From Rhodocytophaga aerolata (GTDB lineage: Bacteria; Bacteroidota; Bacteroidia; Cytophagales; 172606-1), in assembly GCF_030503435.1 (NCBI RefSeq), contig NZ_JAUKPO010000003.1:186001-250000 (forward strand): 64,000 bases of DNA, given 5' to 3'. The translations under genes and the position numbers were made by a program. Shown here piece after piece: positions 54,791-64,000 of the stretch. The notes under the pieces were generated by a model, which did no database searches, had not been told where the DNA came from, and saw only the letters and a list, made by a program, of their open reading frames with translations. Numbering within the stretch: position 1 is the first letter of the stretch; each line of letters opens with the position of its first letter.

Positions 54791-56128
54791 TTATCGGATA
54801 TATTGGTTAATAAGGTTTTCATATAATTCTTGCTTGCCACTAATTTGAGCCGGTTCGCCATTTTGCGAGGCTAGTTTACTCAAATCTTCCAGGGTAAGCT
54901 GGCCATCCTCAAATTTTTTACCATTGCCATTGTCGTACGAAGCATATCTTTCTTTACGTAATTTACGGTATGGAGATTTTTCGAGTATGTCATTAGCTAT
55001 CAGCAAAGCTCTGGCAAAATTATCCATACCACCCACATGGGCAATAAACAGATCTTCCAGATCAGTAGAGTTGCGCCTGGTTTTAGCATCAAAGTTAACT
55101 CCACCATCTTTAAATCCGCCAGCTTCCAGGAAGATAAGCATTGCTTCAGTAAGTTCAAATAAATCTACTGGAAACTGATCAGTATCCCAGCCATTCTGGT
55201 AATCGCCCCGGTTTGCATCCATACTGCCTAGCATACCTGCATCGGCAGCCACTTGTAGTTCATGCGCAAAGGTATGACCGGCAAGCGTAGCATGGTTGGT
55301 TTCTAAATTTAATTTAAAATCTTTATCTAGGCCATACTGACGTAAAAATCCAATTACGGTAGCACTGTCGTAATCGTACTGGTGTTTGGTAGGTTCCATA
55401 GGTTTAGGTTCAATATAGAATGTACCTTTAAAACCAGCTTTGCGGCCATAATCACGGGCTATAGACAAGAAACGGCCCAGATGTTCCTGTTCACGTTTCA
55501 GATTAGTGTTTAGCAGTGACATATAGCCTTCGCGGCCTCCCCAGAAAGTATAGCCGGCGCCTCCTAAAGCAATAGTAGCATCTATGGCTTGTTTTACTTG
55601 ATTTGCTGCATAGGTAACTACAGCAAAATCCGGATTAGTAGCAGCGCCATTCATATACCGTGGATGAGAGAACAAATTAGCTGTACCCCAAAGCAATTGT
55701 ATGCCTGAAGCTTGCTGCTTTTGCTTGGCGTACTCTACCAGAGCTTGTAGATTTTTTTCTGATTCGGCCAGGTTTTTTCCTTCGTCTACAATATCATAAT
55801 CGTGGAAGCAATAAAAAGGTACTCCCAACTTGGATATAAACTCAAAAGCAGCATCCATTTTATCTTTTGCCTGCCCGATAGCATCTGTTTTCTGCATCCA
55901 GGGGAAAGTTTTGGTACCAGGCCCGAATGGATCGTTGCCGGTATTAACAAATGAATGCCAGTAAGCTACGGCAAATCTGAAGTGATCTTTCAGCGATTTT
56001 CCGGCTACTACTTTATTTTCATCATAATACTTAAATGCTAAAGGATTGTCAGACTCTCTTCCTTCATATTTGATCTGCTGAATACCAGGAAAATATTCTT
56101 TATCTCCTGTAGTTATTTTAATTGGCAT
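54791..56128 (-). CDS. xylA: Xylose isomerase
   Basis: 445 residues, the longer class II form. [14 protein letters not shown] with the active-site His near 104, [17 protein letters not shown] (about 192-208), [18 protein letters not shown] and [19 protein letters not shown] (near 269-287) hold metal and substrate residues. It isomerises xylose to xylulose in the cytoplasm. It follows xylB by 103 bp on the same strand. No xylose transporter or regulator is adjacent. Confidence 0.98.
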   Translation of the reverse strand: MPIKITTGDKEYFPGIQQIKYEGRESDNPLAFKYYDENKVVAGKSLKDHFRFAVAYWHSFVNTGNDPFGPGTKTFPWMQKTDAIGQAKDKMDAAFEFISKLGVPFYCFHDYDIVDEGKNLAESEKNLQALVEYAKQKQQASGIQLLWGTANLFSHPRYMNGAATNPDFAVVTYAANQVKQAIDATIALGGAGYTFWGGREGYMSLLNTNLKREQEHLGRFLSIARDYGRKAGFKGTFYIEPKPMEPTKHQYDYDSATVIGFLRQYGLDKDFKLNLETNHATLAGHTFAHELQVAADAGMLGSMDANRGDYQNGWDTDQFPVDLFELTEAMLIFLEAGGFKDGGVNFDAKTRRNSTDLEDLFIAHVGGMDNFARALLIANDILEKSPYRKLRKERYASYDNGNGKKFEDGQLTLEDLSKLASQNGEPAQISGKQELYENLINQYIR

Positions 56129-56231
56129 ATACGATAGATTAAAAGGTGATATGTTAAAATTTTTGAATTATTATTCGCTTATCCCAGGCTATAAACTTGC
56201 AAAACTTAGTTGTTAATTGCTCAGGGCTAAT

Positions 56232-57725
56232 TTAGGCCAGTTCCTTTTTCAGGCAGCTTAACCAATGCTGGTAGGCTTCTTTATAAGCAGTTTGTATTTG
56301 TGGTTCGGGCTCAATAGTTCTTACCGTATGTAATCCATGAAAAGCTTCAGAAGTACTCTTATAAATACCTGCTCCTACGCCTGCTCCACGCGCGGCACCT
56401 TGTGCACCATCTGTGTTATACAATTCTATAACAGCTCCGGTAATAGCCGCAAAGGCTTCACTAAATAAGGGGCTTAAGAACATATTAGCATCTCCGGCAC
56501 GTACGGTTTTGGGTTCCACGCCCAGGCCACGCATTACATCTACACCTAAATTTAATGCAAACACAATACCCTCCTGTGCCGAACGGAGCAGGTGTGCCTT
56601 TGTATGCATGTTAAAATCCAGGCCATGCACAGACGAGCCCAAAAGTTTGTTTTCTAATGAACGCTCGGCTCCATTACCGTATGGAATAGTTACCAAGCCT
56701 TGTGAGCCAATAGGGGCATGGCTTGCCAGTTTGTTCATTTCTACGTAGGCTGAACCATTAGTAGCTTCGGCCATTACCATATTTTTTAGCCAGCGGTTTA
56801 AGATACCAGTACCATTTACACAAAGTAATGTTCCATATCTGGGTTGGTTTGCCTGGTGGTTTACATGCAAGAATGTGTTTACCCTGGATTTAAGATCGTA
56901 GTTTTTCTGATCTGTAATGCCATATACTACTCCCGAAGTACCAGCAGTAGCAGCAAGTTCTCCTGGCTCCAGTACATTCAGTGAAAACGCATTATTAGGT
57001 TGGTCGCCTGCCCGGTAAGCTACCGGTGTTCCGGCAGTTAGACCCAGTTCATTGGCTATGGCAGCAGTTACTTCACCCTGCACAGCAAATGTAGGTGCAA
57101 TTTTGGGAAGCAAATCTCTGGAAATACCGTAATAGTTTAGTAATAATTCGGCTGGCGATTCTGATTGATAATCCCACAAAATACCTTCGGATAACCCCGA
57201 AGCTGTAGAACAAACTTCGCCCGTCAGGCACATAGCAATATAATCACCCGGAAGCATTATTTTATCTATCTGGCTATATAGCTGAGGTTCGTTGTCTTTT
57301 ACCCACTTAAGTTTGGATGCAGTAAAGTTGCCAGGTGAATTAAAAAAATGCGACAGCGATTTTTCTTCCCCTAGTTCCTGAAAAGCTTTGTCTCCAATAG
57401 CTACTGCCCGGCTGTCGCACCAGATAATGGATGGCCGTAATACCTGCTTATTTTTGTCTACTACCACCAGCCCGTGCATCTGATAAGAAATACCAATGGC
57501 TTTTATTAGTTTTAAATCGAAGCCCTGATTTTTCAAGCTAGCTGTTGCTTTTTTCGCATTTTGCCACCACACGCCTGGGTCCTGCTCTGCCCAGCCGGGC
57601 TGATGAGATATCATATTCATTTCTGTATCGGGCGCACTAGCGGCAGCTAGTAATTTCCCCGTTTGGGCATCCAGCAGAGAGGCTTTGATAAATGAACTAC
57701 CTATGTCGTAACCTAGCAAATACAT
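56232..57725 (-). CDS. xylB: Xylulokinase
   Basis: 497 residues, FGGY family. GYDIGSSFIKASLLDAQTGK (5-24) binds phosphate, ISYQMHGLVVVDKNKQVL (near 86-103) is the sugar-binding region, AGDQPNNAFSLNVLEPGE contains the catalytic Asp, and AGDANMFLSPLFSEAFAAITG is the C-terminal nucleotide part. It phosphorylates xylulose to xylulose 5-phosphate, which enters the pentose phosphate pathway whose other genes lie 8-16 kb away. It is the first gene of a likely xylB-xylA operon. Confidence 0.97.
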   Translation of the reverse strand: MYLLGYDIGSSFIKASLLDAQTGKLLAAASAPDTEMNMISHQPGWAEQDPGVWWQNAKKATASLKNQGFDLKLIKAIGISYQMHGLVVVDKNKQVLRPSIIWCDSRAVAIGDKAFQELGEEKSLSHFFNSPGNFTASKLKWVKDNEPQLYSQIDKIMLPGDYIAMCLTGEVCSTASGLSEGILWDYQSESPAELLLNYYGISRDLLPKIAPTFAVQGEVTAAIANELGLTAGTPVAYRAGDQPNNAFSLNVLEPGELAATAGTSGVVYGITDQKNYDLKSRVNTFLHVNHQANQPRYGTLLCVNGTGILNRWLKNMVMAEATNGSAYVEMNKLASHAPIGSQGLVTIPYGNGAERSLENKLLGSSVHGLDFNMHTKAHLLRSAQEGIVFALNLGVDVMRGLGVEPKTVRAGDANMFLSPLFSEAFAAITGAVIELYNTDGAQGAARGAGVGAGIYKSTSEAFHGLHTVRTIEPEPQIQTAYKEAYQHWLSCLKKELA

Positions 57726-57821
57726 AAAAATGCTGATATATGGGTGGCTAATGATAAAGATTATGGATCGCCGATCTTATGTACAAGCGAGAAAAGTAAA
57801 ACTCAAACCTGTCACCTTTTG

Positions 57822-57829
57822 CAAACGTA
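57822..57829 (-). promoter_or_regulatory. Possible -7 box of the xylBA operon
   Basis: Minus-strand TACGTTTG matches TAnnTTTG exactly, about 95 bases before the xylB ATG. No -33 TTTG at the standard distance is seen, so support is partial. Confidence 0.35.
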
Positions 57830-57925
57830 TAAGGTCGAAATAAAATGCTAATATGTGGAGGTATTTTTATAAAAAAAATAGTTGTTCTATGAAAATTTAT
57901 CTGAACATTCCAAATTAACACTGAA

Positions 57926-57956
57926 AAGAGAAAGGCTCCTTTATCAGAAGCCTTTC
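57926..57956 (-). terminator. Terminator after the SulP-carbonic anhydrase gene
   Basis: GAAAGGCT / AGCCTTTC, an 8-base stem with an 11-base loop, 16 bases after the stop on the minus strand, followed by a T-rich CTCTTTTC. Confidence 0.65.
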
Positions 57957-57971
57957 ATTCAGTGCTGTTAC

Positions 57972-60281
57972 TTAGGTTCTTACCTTATACTTGGCCGGTA
58001 ATGGCTCTTCTATTTTATCAAATTCATCGTATTTAAATATCTCTTCATATTCCTCGAAATTTTTATTAATATCTACTTCCAGATCTTTAATAAAGCCTTC
58101 TCGCAGGTCGTATACCCAGCCATGTACATGTATTTTAGCATCCTGGTGCCATGCTTTTTGTACAATAGATGTTTTATGAAGATTATATACCTGCTCGATT
58201 ACATTCAACTCTACTAACCGCTTAAACCGGTCATTAGGGTCTTTTATGCTTCGTAACTCCTGATAGTGGATACGGCAAACATCCTTAATATTCCGCAGCC
58301 ATTTGTTAATTAATCCCAGGTTTTTATTCTCCATAGCTGCTTTTACTCCACCACAGCCATAATGTCCACACACAATAATATGCTCTACTTTTAATACTTC
58401 TACAGCATACTGTAATACAGAAAGCAGATTTAGATCGGTACTAACCACCAGGTTAGCTACGTTCCGGTGAACAAACATATCACCAGGGTTGGTTCCGGTA
58501 ATTTCAGAAGCAGGCACCCGGCTATCTGAACAGCCGATCCATAAAAATTTAGGACTCTGGCCCATTGCCAGATTCTTAAAGTAATTCTGGTCTACATTCA
58601 GTTTATCTGCTACCCACTTCCGGTTATTTTCAAATAATTGATCATAAGAAGTATGGTCTACATTGTTCCTCCTCCGTAAGCTCTGCGCATCAGCATCTAT
58701 ATCAGTCGTTGAATACAAATCATGTCCGTTATGGCTGTTGCGGATAAAAGTAAACTGAATATTCTTGTCTTTGGCTGTAATTTTAAAGTTTTCAATAGCT
58801 TCCAGAACATCGTGGTCTATGTAAGTAGAGTGGCTTCCATCCATTTCCACATAGCTATTTTCAGGAAGTTTATCCAGCATCTCCATTATATTGGCCTTAT
58901 TTAAGAAGGTTACTTGCTCTCCTAAATCTATCTTGATTTTTTCGCCTCCTTTCATAGTTTCTTTCCGGAACAACAGAGATGTATTGTAATTGGCCCGCAA
59001 AACAAAGAACAACCCAACAGCCAGACCTATACCTATACCTGTTAGCAAATCTGTGAATAGAACAGCCAATATGGTTACAACAAATGGTATAAATTGCTTT
59101 AAACCAAAGCCATACATTTCTTTAAAAATAGCTACTTTGGCTAATTTATACCCTGTCAGAATCAGGATAGCTGCCAAACAAGACAAGGGAATCATATTTA
59201 GAATGCCCGGAATCAGAATAACACATACCATGAGCAGTACTCCATGAATAACAGCTGATAGTTTACTCCGTGCCCCAGAATACACGTTTACCGAACTGCG
59301 AACAATTACCGAAGTCACGGGTAAGCCCCCGATCAAGCCACTAACAATATTACCTACCCCTTGCGCCTTTAATTCACGATTAGGAGGAGTATTTCTTTTT
59401 AATGGATCTAGCTTATCGGTAGCTTCCACATTTAATAACGTTTCCAGACTTGCTACTATGGCTAACGTAACACCAGTAATATATACCTGAGGATTAGAAT
59501 ATTGAGTAAAATCCGGCAGGGTAAATAATCCAAAAAACTCGTTAATGTTATTAGCTTTTGGTAATGTCACCAAATGATTGCCAGTAAGAGTTAAGAACGG
59601 AATATATGAATACAGGTAATTTATTAATATACCCACTACTACTACCACCAACGGAGAAGGAATACTGCTAAAGAAGCTGTTTTTTTTCAGAGCAGGCCTT
59701 TCCCATAATAATAATATAGCCACTGATACCATGGTAATAATAACAGCAGCCGGATTAATATAATTGTAGGCATTTATAAGTTCAGAGAATGTATTTTCCC
59801 CATCAGGCTGGGCAAAAGAAAACTCTCCTTCAGCATCTTCATCATACCCCATAGCATGCGGAATTTGCTTCAGTATAAGGGTAAGGCCAATAGCCGCTAA
59901 CATACCTTTGATAACAGCTGAAGGGAAAAAGTGGCCGATGGAACCGGCTTTAGCATATCCCAGAATGATCTGTAGAATGCCCCCTATCATAACAGCCAGT
60001 AAAAATGCACTGAACTGCCCGTTAAATTTATCAATAGCCGTTAACACTATAACGGTAAGACCAGCTGCGGGGCCACTTACACTCAACTGAGAGCCGCTTA
60101 GTAAGCCAACCACAATACCTCCTACAATACCGGCAATAACTCCCGAAAAGAGAGGCGCACCAGATGCCAGGGCAATACCCAAACATAAGGGCAAGGCCAC
60201 TAAAAATACTACAACTCCTGACTTAAAGTCGTATTTAGCATTTTTTGCAGCCAGGTCTATTAAATTTGTTTGTTCTTTCAT
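57972..60281 (-). CDS. SulP-family anion transporter fused to beta-carbonic anhydrase
   Basis: 769 residues. Residues 18-430 are a SulP transporter with about 12 membrane segments ([19 protein letters not shown] near 62-80). Residues about 450-530 look like a STAS domain. Residues about 555-745 are a beta-carbonic anhydrase with zinc ligands Cys584, His640 and Cys643 and the catalytic pair Asp586/Arg588 ([17 protein letters not shown]). The coupling of bicarbonate uptake and CO2 hydration in one chain is known in some bacteria and would serve carbon supply or pH balance. Ends and motifs are intact. Confidence 0.95.
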   Translation of the reverse strand: MKEQTNLIDLAAKNAKYDFKSGVVVFLVALPLCLGIALASGAPLFSGVIAGIVGGIVVGLLSGSQLSVSGPAAGLTVIVLTAIDKFNGQFSAFLLAVMIGGILQIILGYAKAGSIGHFFPSAVIKGMLAAIGLTLILKQIPHAMGYDEDAEGEFSFAQPDGENTFSELINAYNYINPAAVIITMVSVAILLLWERPALKKNSFFSSIPSPLVVVVVGILINYLYSYIPFLTLTGNHLVTLPKANNINEFFGLFTLPDFTQYSNPQVYITGVTLAIVASLETLLNVEATDKLDPLKRNTPPNRELKAQGVGNIVSGLIGGLPVTSVIVRSSVNVYSGARSKLSAVIHGVLLMVCVILIPGILNMIPLSCLAAILILTGYKLAKVAIFKEMYGFGLKQFIPFVVTILAVLFTDLLTGIGIGLAVGLFFVLRANYNTSLLFRKETMKGGEKIKIDLGEQVTFLNKANIMEMLDKLPENSYVEMDGSHSTYIDHDVLEAIENFKITAKDKNIQFTFIRNSHNGHDLYSTTDIDADAQSLRRRNNVDHTSYDQLFENNRKWVADKLNVDQNYFKNLAMGQSPKFLWIGCSDSRVPASEITGTNPGDMFVHRNVANLVVSTDLNLLSVLQYAVEVLKVEHIIVCGHYGCGGVKAAMENKNLGLINKWLRNIKDVCRIHYQELRSIKDPNDRFKRLVELNVIEQVYNLHKTSIVQKAWHQDAKIHVHGWVYDLREGFIKDLEVDINKNFEEYEEIFKYDEFDKIEEPLPAKYKVRT

Positions 60282-60306
60282 TGTGTGTTTATGTTTTTCA
60301 CCTAAT

Positions 60307-60321
60307 CCAATAGTATATTGG
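60307..60321. promoter_or_regulatory. Inverted repeat upstream of the SulP-carbonic anhydrase gene
   Basis: CCAATA-GTA-TATTGG is a perfect 6+6 palindrome 26 bases before the ATG. It could be an operator, but no regulator gene is near and a chance palindrome in AT-rich DNA is possible. Confidence 0.3.
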
Positions 60322-60512
60322 TAAGTTGTTCAATACTATATAGAAGTAGTAACTGACTGAAATATTTGTGTAATCTAAAAAAGCTTCTTTTAAGAAAGCG
60401 TAAAGATGATAGATACTTGCCTACATAAGAATTCACGTATGCAATAGTATAGATTCAGAAAAGAATGTGAAGAGCTGAGAGCTAACTCAAGCAGCATTTG
60501 TCCACAAAACAA

Positions 60513-60953
60513 TTAGCATTCCGGTGGAGGCGTGGGGGAACTGTAACAAAATACCCGTAAAGGATATTTATCAGGGGCATATTTTTTTATCGTATATACA
60601 CCCTGATGAAAAGCCATGTGAGAGCTAGGGTAGTTTAGCAGATCTACTTCGTCAAATAATTTCTCCAGATCTGTAATATCTTCCTCTTTTGTATCAGAGG
60701 TGGAATCATATACTTCTAAATAATCTTCCAGTAAATACTCGGTTAGTGAGGAGGCACATTCTGGAGTTGCACTTATCTGACAGCTTAAACCAGAGTGTTT
60801 AACAACCAGGAAAAACGAGGGAAAAACAATCGTATTTATAAAGGTAACCAGCAAGGAGAACAGGACAACCTGTTTGCCGATAGCCTTATAAAATATTCTA
60901 TCTTTTGTTTGGTTTCCCTTAAAATTCATTTTCTGCAACGTTGCCTTTAGCAA
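60513..60953 (-). CDS. Small membrane protein of unknown function
   Basis: 146 residues (137 if the ATG at 60929 is used). One membrane segment lies at about 28-50 (VVLFSLLVTFINTIVFPSFFLVV, here given in full length only as residues 29-51). The rest is acidic (YLEVYDSTSDTKEEDITDLEKLF in 83-105) and ends in the Pro-rich tail SSPTPPPEC. I do not recognise a family. It precedes the SulP gene by 231 bp on the same strand and follows the DUF4136 gene's terminator. Possibly periplasmic after the anchor. Confidence 0.7.
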   Translation of the reverse strand: MLKATLQKMNFKGNQTKDRIFYKAIGKQVVLFSLLVTFINTIVFPSFFLVVKHSGLSCQISATPECASSLTEYLLEDYLEVYDSTSDTKEEDITDLEKLFDEVDLLNYPSSHMAFHQGVYTIKKYAPDKYPLRVFCYSSPTPPPEC

Positions 60954-60985
60954 ATATACTAATTAATACCGGCATTATTCAATCT

Positions 60986-61016
60986 AAACAAAAAAAGCAG
61001 GCCAACAGACCTGCTT
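60986..61016 (-). terminator. Terminator after the DUF4136 gene
   Basis: AAGCAGG / CCTGCTT stem with an 8-base loop, followed on the minus strand by TTTTTGTTT. Confidence 0.85.
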
Positions 61017-61040
61017 AAGTATGTAATTAAACCTATTTTT

Positions 61041-61607
61041 TTACTTGGTATCGGCCGCCTGGTTATATCCACTGGCGCGGTGAGGATATTCTTGCATAAT
61101 GCGGTAAATAACCTCCCTGAACACTTCGTCCCGTTCCTTGCGGGCATTATTTAGCTCGCCAGTTGCCCAGCCTTGCCAAACCAGTTCATTGGTTTTTGCA
61201 TCAATCAGGTTAACAATAATGCGGCCTTCTTCATAACTGCGCGTAGAAGTATTATTGTTGCCATACCACCACCAGTATCCCCAGTTGTTATTACTCTGGG
61301 TATACTGCTTGTTTCTAGAGTCAGTCTGAAAATTAACCAACAAATCAGGATTAACCTCTGTTTTCACATATCCGCGTGCTTTCATTTCGGCATCCATTGC
61401 CTGCGCAAAGCGTTTTTGATTTAATGAACTTCCTAAAATAGGGTCATTTTTATCAGGCTTCATTTCTGCAATAGCATAGGTATTGTACTCCCTGAAATTA
61501 GCTTGCCGATCATAATCGGAGCGGACAGCGACTGAAGAAGCCGCACAGCCTCCCAGCCATAGAGCAGAAACAAACAAAAGGATATTTTTAAATGTGTGTA
61601 TCTTCAT
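61041..61607 (-). CDS. DUF4136 lipoprotein
   Basis: 188 residues from the ATG at 61607; an upstream in-frame ATG at 61649 would place 14 unlikely residues before the signal peptide. The lipobox is LGGC (Cys21). The DUF4136 core follows: ANFREYNTYAIAEMKPD, then QKRFAQAMDAEMKARGY, DLLVNFQTDSRN, an Asn/Trp/Tyr-rich segment (NNWGYWWWYGNNNT) and EGRIIVNLIDAKTNELVWQGWA. Family proteins are outer-membrane or periplasmic lipoproteins of unknown function, frequent in Bacteroidota. It has its own terminator. Confidence 0.93.
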   Translation of the reverse strand: MKIHTFKNILLFVSALWLGGCAASSVAVRSDYDRQANFREYNTYAIAEMKPDKNDPILGSSLNQKRFAQAMDAEMKARGYVKTEVNPDLLVNFQTDSRNKQYTQSNNNWGYWWWYGNNNTSTRSYEEGRIIVNLIDAKTNELVWQGWATGELNNARKERDEVFREVIYRIMQEYPHRASGYNQAADTK

Positions 61608-61902
61608 AATTTTTCTACATTTTATTTCTTTCTTACACAAATAATTCAAATACTGTACCAGTATGTAATAATTTATACTATTATTACCGGAATTTTTAGC
61701 AAAAAGTTTATATTAAAATAACAATTATTATCCTAAAATAGAGGTATTTTCATATAACAGCCTGTATAATTGTTCGATGTGCCGGTATGTATGTGCAATT
61801 TATTTTCTATTAATTTTTATGTTCTGCCTAGTTAAAAGTATATTTATCAGCGGTAGTGTGGTGTAAGAATTAGTATAAGTTAATCAGTAATTCGGTGCTT
61901 CT

Positions 61903-64000
61903 ATGAATTGGCTTAAAGCGGCTTTTTCCCTTTTGTTTACCATTGTTCTGGTATTACTACTCAATAGCAAAATAGGTGACATTCCTCCTGTCGGAAAATT
62001 TTTGGATCCTTTTCATGGATTTTGGGCCAATGCGGAACGGAAAGAGGTAATTGAAGAAAAGAAATTCAATATTCCAGGTGTTCAGTCTCAGGTGCAAATC
62101 TTGTTCGACGACCTGATGGTGCCACATATCTTTGCTCAGAACAACCGAGACATGTATTTTGCCCAAGGCTATGTAACGGCCATGCACCGTTTATGGCAAA
62201 TGGAATTTCAAACACACGCCGCCGCCGGACGTATTTCCGAAATTGTAGGCGAAAAAGCACTGGAGCTAGACCGCTACAGCCGCCGGATGGGTATGATGCA
62301 AGCAGCTGAAAATTCCTTAAAATCTATGATGGCTGATTCAACCAGTAAGATGATGCTGGAGGCCTATTCTGCAGGAATAAATGCATACATACAAACCCTT
62401 TCCCCGGAAGACTACCCCCTGGAATACAAACTTCTAGATTATGCACCGGAAACCTGGACACCTTTAAAATGTGCATTGCTATTAAAGCAAATGGCTTCTA
62501 CTTTATCAAGCGGCAGCGATGATCTGCGGATGACAAATATTCTGCAAAAATACGGCAAAGAAGTGGTACAAAACCTTTTCCCGAATTATCCTTACCGGGA
62601 AGATCCTATTGTCCCTTCCGGAACTCAGTGGGATTTTACGCCTGTTCCTGTTCCAAGTCCTCCACAAAATACAACTACAGCTATTACGGAAGGAGTGCTT
62701 CCGCCGGCCCCCAGCCCGGAAATTGGTAGCAACAACTGGGCTATTAGCGCTGACAAATCTGCGACTGGTTACCCTATTCTGGCTAATGATCCTCACCTAA
62801 CATTGAGCCTTCCTTCCATCTGGTATCAGATTCAGCTGGTATGTCCGGAAGTAAATGTATATGGCGCTTCTTTGCCCGGAGCACCGGGTGTAATTATTGG
62901 CTTTAATAATCAGGTTAGCTGGGGTGTAACGAATGTGGGGTCAGATGTACTGGATTACTACCAGATAAAATTTAAAGATGCCTCCAAAAAGGAATACTGG
63001 CACGACAACCAGTGGAAGAAAGTTACCCAAGTCGTAGAAGAGATAAAGCTGAGAGGAGGCCAACCTGTAAACGATACCGTTTTATATACGCATCACGGCC
63101 CGGTAGTATATAGTAGGGGAGAAAATGTGTTTAATACTCAAACACCAGTAGATCATGCCATGCGTTGGGTAGCCCATGAATCGCTAAACGAAACGCTTAC
63201 TTTTCATAAATTAAACCGGGCAAAAAATTACCAGGATTATGTGGAGGCTCTTTCGTACTACGGTTCTCCAGCACAGAATTTTATCTATGCCGATGTATAT
63301 AAAGATATAGCCATATGGCCCAATGGGCGCTTTCCGCTGAAGTGGGAAACCCAGGGTAAATTCCTGCTAGATGGCACTAACCCCAACCACGACTGGAAAG
63401 GATGGATTCCGCATGCACACAATCCGCATGTTAAAAATCCGCCAAGGGGTTTTGTGAGTTCAGCTAATCAGTTTTCGGCCGATACCACTTATCCGTACTA
63501 TCTGGGCTGGGAGTTTGAAATGGCTGACCGTGGCATCCGCATTAACCAACGGCTGGCAGCTATGCAAGGAGCTACGGCAGATAGCCTGCGGATGCTACAA
63601 GCTGATAACTATAACCTATATGCAAAAACAGTATTACCTCAAATGCTCTCCTACGTGTACCAGGGCAAGCTCACAGATGAGCAAAAAAAGGCGTACGAAA
63701 AAATAGCCCAATGGAACTACTGGAACAATGCCGACGAAATTGGTCCTACTATTTTTGCCCGCTGGTGGGGCAGCCTGAATCAGGCCATCTGGGAAGATGA
63801 ATTCGGCACCAAAAACAACATAGAAATGCGTTACCCCAACCGTGACCGGACCATACACCTGATTTTAAATGAACCTCAATCGCCATGGATAGATAATACT
63901 CAGACGCCAGAGAAAGAAACATTAGCGGATGTAGTAAATAAATCGTTTGTGGAAGCAGTAAATAAGCTAGAGGAAGACCTCGGCGAAGTAAGTGATAAAT
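61903..64000 (+). CDS. Penicillin acylase family protein, partial (3' end beyond window)
   Basis: 699 residues visible from the ATG at 61903, open to the window end. An N-terminal membrane segment or signal (about 4-23) is followed by the alpha subunit (DDLMVPHIFAQNNRDMYFAQGY near 67-88, in parts, and RLWQMEFQTHAAAGRISEI). The autocatalytic nucleophile is Ser276 in GSNNWAIS, which becomes the beta-chain N-terminus in this Ntn-hydrolase family. PILANDPHLTLSLPSIWYQ follows as expected. Substrates range from penicillins to acyl-homoserine lactones; none can be told here. It probably acts in the periplasm. Confidence 0.93.
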   Translation, partial: MNWLKAAFSLLFTIVLVLLLNSKIGDIPPVGKFLDPFHGFWANAERKEVIEEKKFNIPGVQSQVQILFDDLMVPHIFAQNNRDMYFAQGYVTAMHRLWQMEFQTHAAAGRISEIVGEKALELDRYSRRMGMMQAAENSLKSMMADSTSKMMLEAYSAGINAYIQTLSPEDYPLEYKLLDYAPETWTPLKCALLLKQMASTLSSGSDDLRMTNILQKYGKEVVQNLFPNYPYREDPIVPSGTQWDFTPVPVPSPPQNTTTAITEGVLPPAPSPEIGSNNWAISADKSATGYPILANDPHLTLSLPSIWYQIQLVCPEVNVYGASLPGAPGVIIGFNNQVSWGVTNVGSDVLDYYQIKFKDASKKEYWHDNQWKKVTQVVEEIKLRGGQPVNDTVLYTHHGPVVYSRGENVFNTQTPVDHAMRWVAHESLNETLTFHKLNRAKNYQDYVEALSYYGSPAQNFIYADVYKDIAIWPNGRFPLKWETQGKFLLDGTNPNHDWKGWIPHAHNPHVKNPPRGFVSSANQFSADTTYPYYLGWEFEMADRGIRINQRLAAMQGATADSLRMLQADNYNLYAKTVLPQMLSYVYQGKLTDEQKKAYEKIAQWNYWNNADEIGPTIFARWWGSLNQAIWEDEFGTKNNIEMRYPNRDRTIHLILNEPQSPWIDNTQTPEKETLADVVNKSFVEAVNKLEEDLGEVSDK

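Overview
The window looks like chromosome from a Bacteroidota member, most likely order Cytophagales. It is AT-rich, many genes lack a clear Shine-Dalgarno, and a few promoters match the Bacteroidota pattern TTTG / TAnnTTTG. Typical content includes FG-GAP/UnbV lipoproteins, PAS histidine kinases of the group, a T9SS-like C-terminal tail, DUF4136, and MacB-type split transporters. I see no tRNA, rRNA, CRISPR array or prophage. One insertion sequence is present.

Layout. 1-7.1 kb (minus): one run of genes for a MacAB-like exporter (adaptor, ATPase, two permeases), followed by an NtrC-type regulator and a membrane histidine kinase that leaves the window. A sigma-54-like promoter and two upstream inverted repeats precede the adaptor gene, so the operon may be self-regulated. 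7.2-13.8 kb: a small unknown gene, a giant FG-GAP/UnbV lipoprotein and a PpiD/SurA-like chaperone. 13.9-20.2 kb (minus): a surface-glycan block with two GT2 enzymes, a GT39-like membrane protein, an MsbA-like flippase and a GT9 enzyme. 20.28-21.5 kb: an IS110-family element whose upstream non-coding part folds like a bridge RNA. 21.7-24 kb: ECF sigma factor with a possible anti-sigma factor, gmk and nadD. 24-29.7 kb: a Tat-exported GH-A (agarase-like) hydrolase, a PAS histidine kinase and two glycosyltransferases. 29.8-36.4 kb: housekeeping genes ahcY, birA, rsfS, ftsH, a LUD protein and lpxH. 36.4-40.4 kb: two exported unknowns and a large hybrid-sensor kinase.

40.8-48.2 kb (minus) is a pentose phosphate block. 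It runs rpiB-tal (one fused gene), alkD, gnd, zwf, pgl and then pheS, so both the oxidative branch and part of the non-oxidative branch are together. 48.4-53.7 kb: a YdcF protein and a four-gene glycan locus resembling pglA/C/D/E, then a DinB-like protein. 54.2-57.7 kb: an unknown gene and xylB-xylA, which would feed xylulose 5-phosphate into the nearby pentose phosphate enzymes. 58-60.3 kb: a SulP transporter fused to a beta-carbonic anhydrase. 60.5-64 kb: a small membrane protein, a DUF4136 lipoprotein and a penicillin acylase family protein cut by the window edge.

Most notable points: the candidate bridge RNA of the IS110 element, the RpiB-transaldolase fusion inside the pentose phosphate block, the sigma-54-type control region of the exporter operon, and the SulP-carbonic anhydrase fusion.
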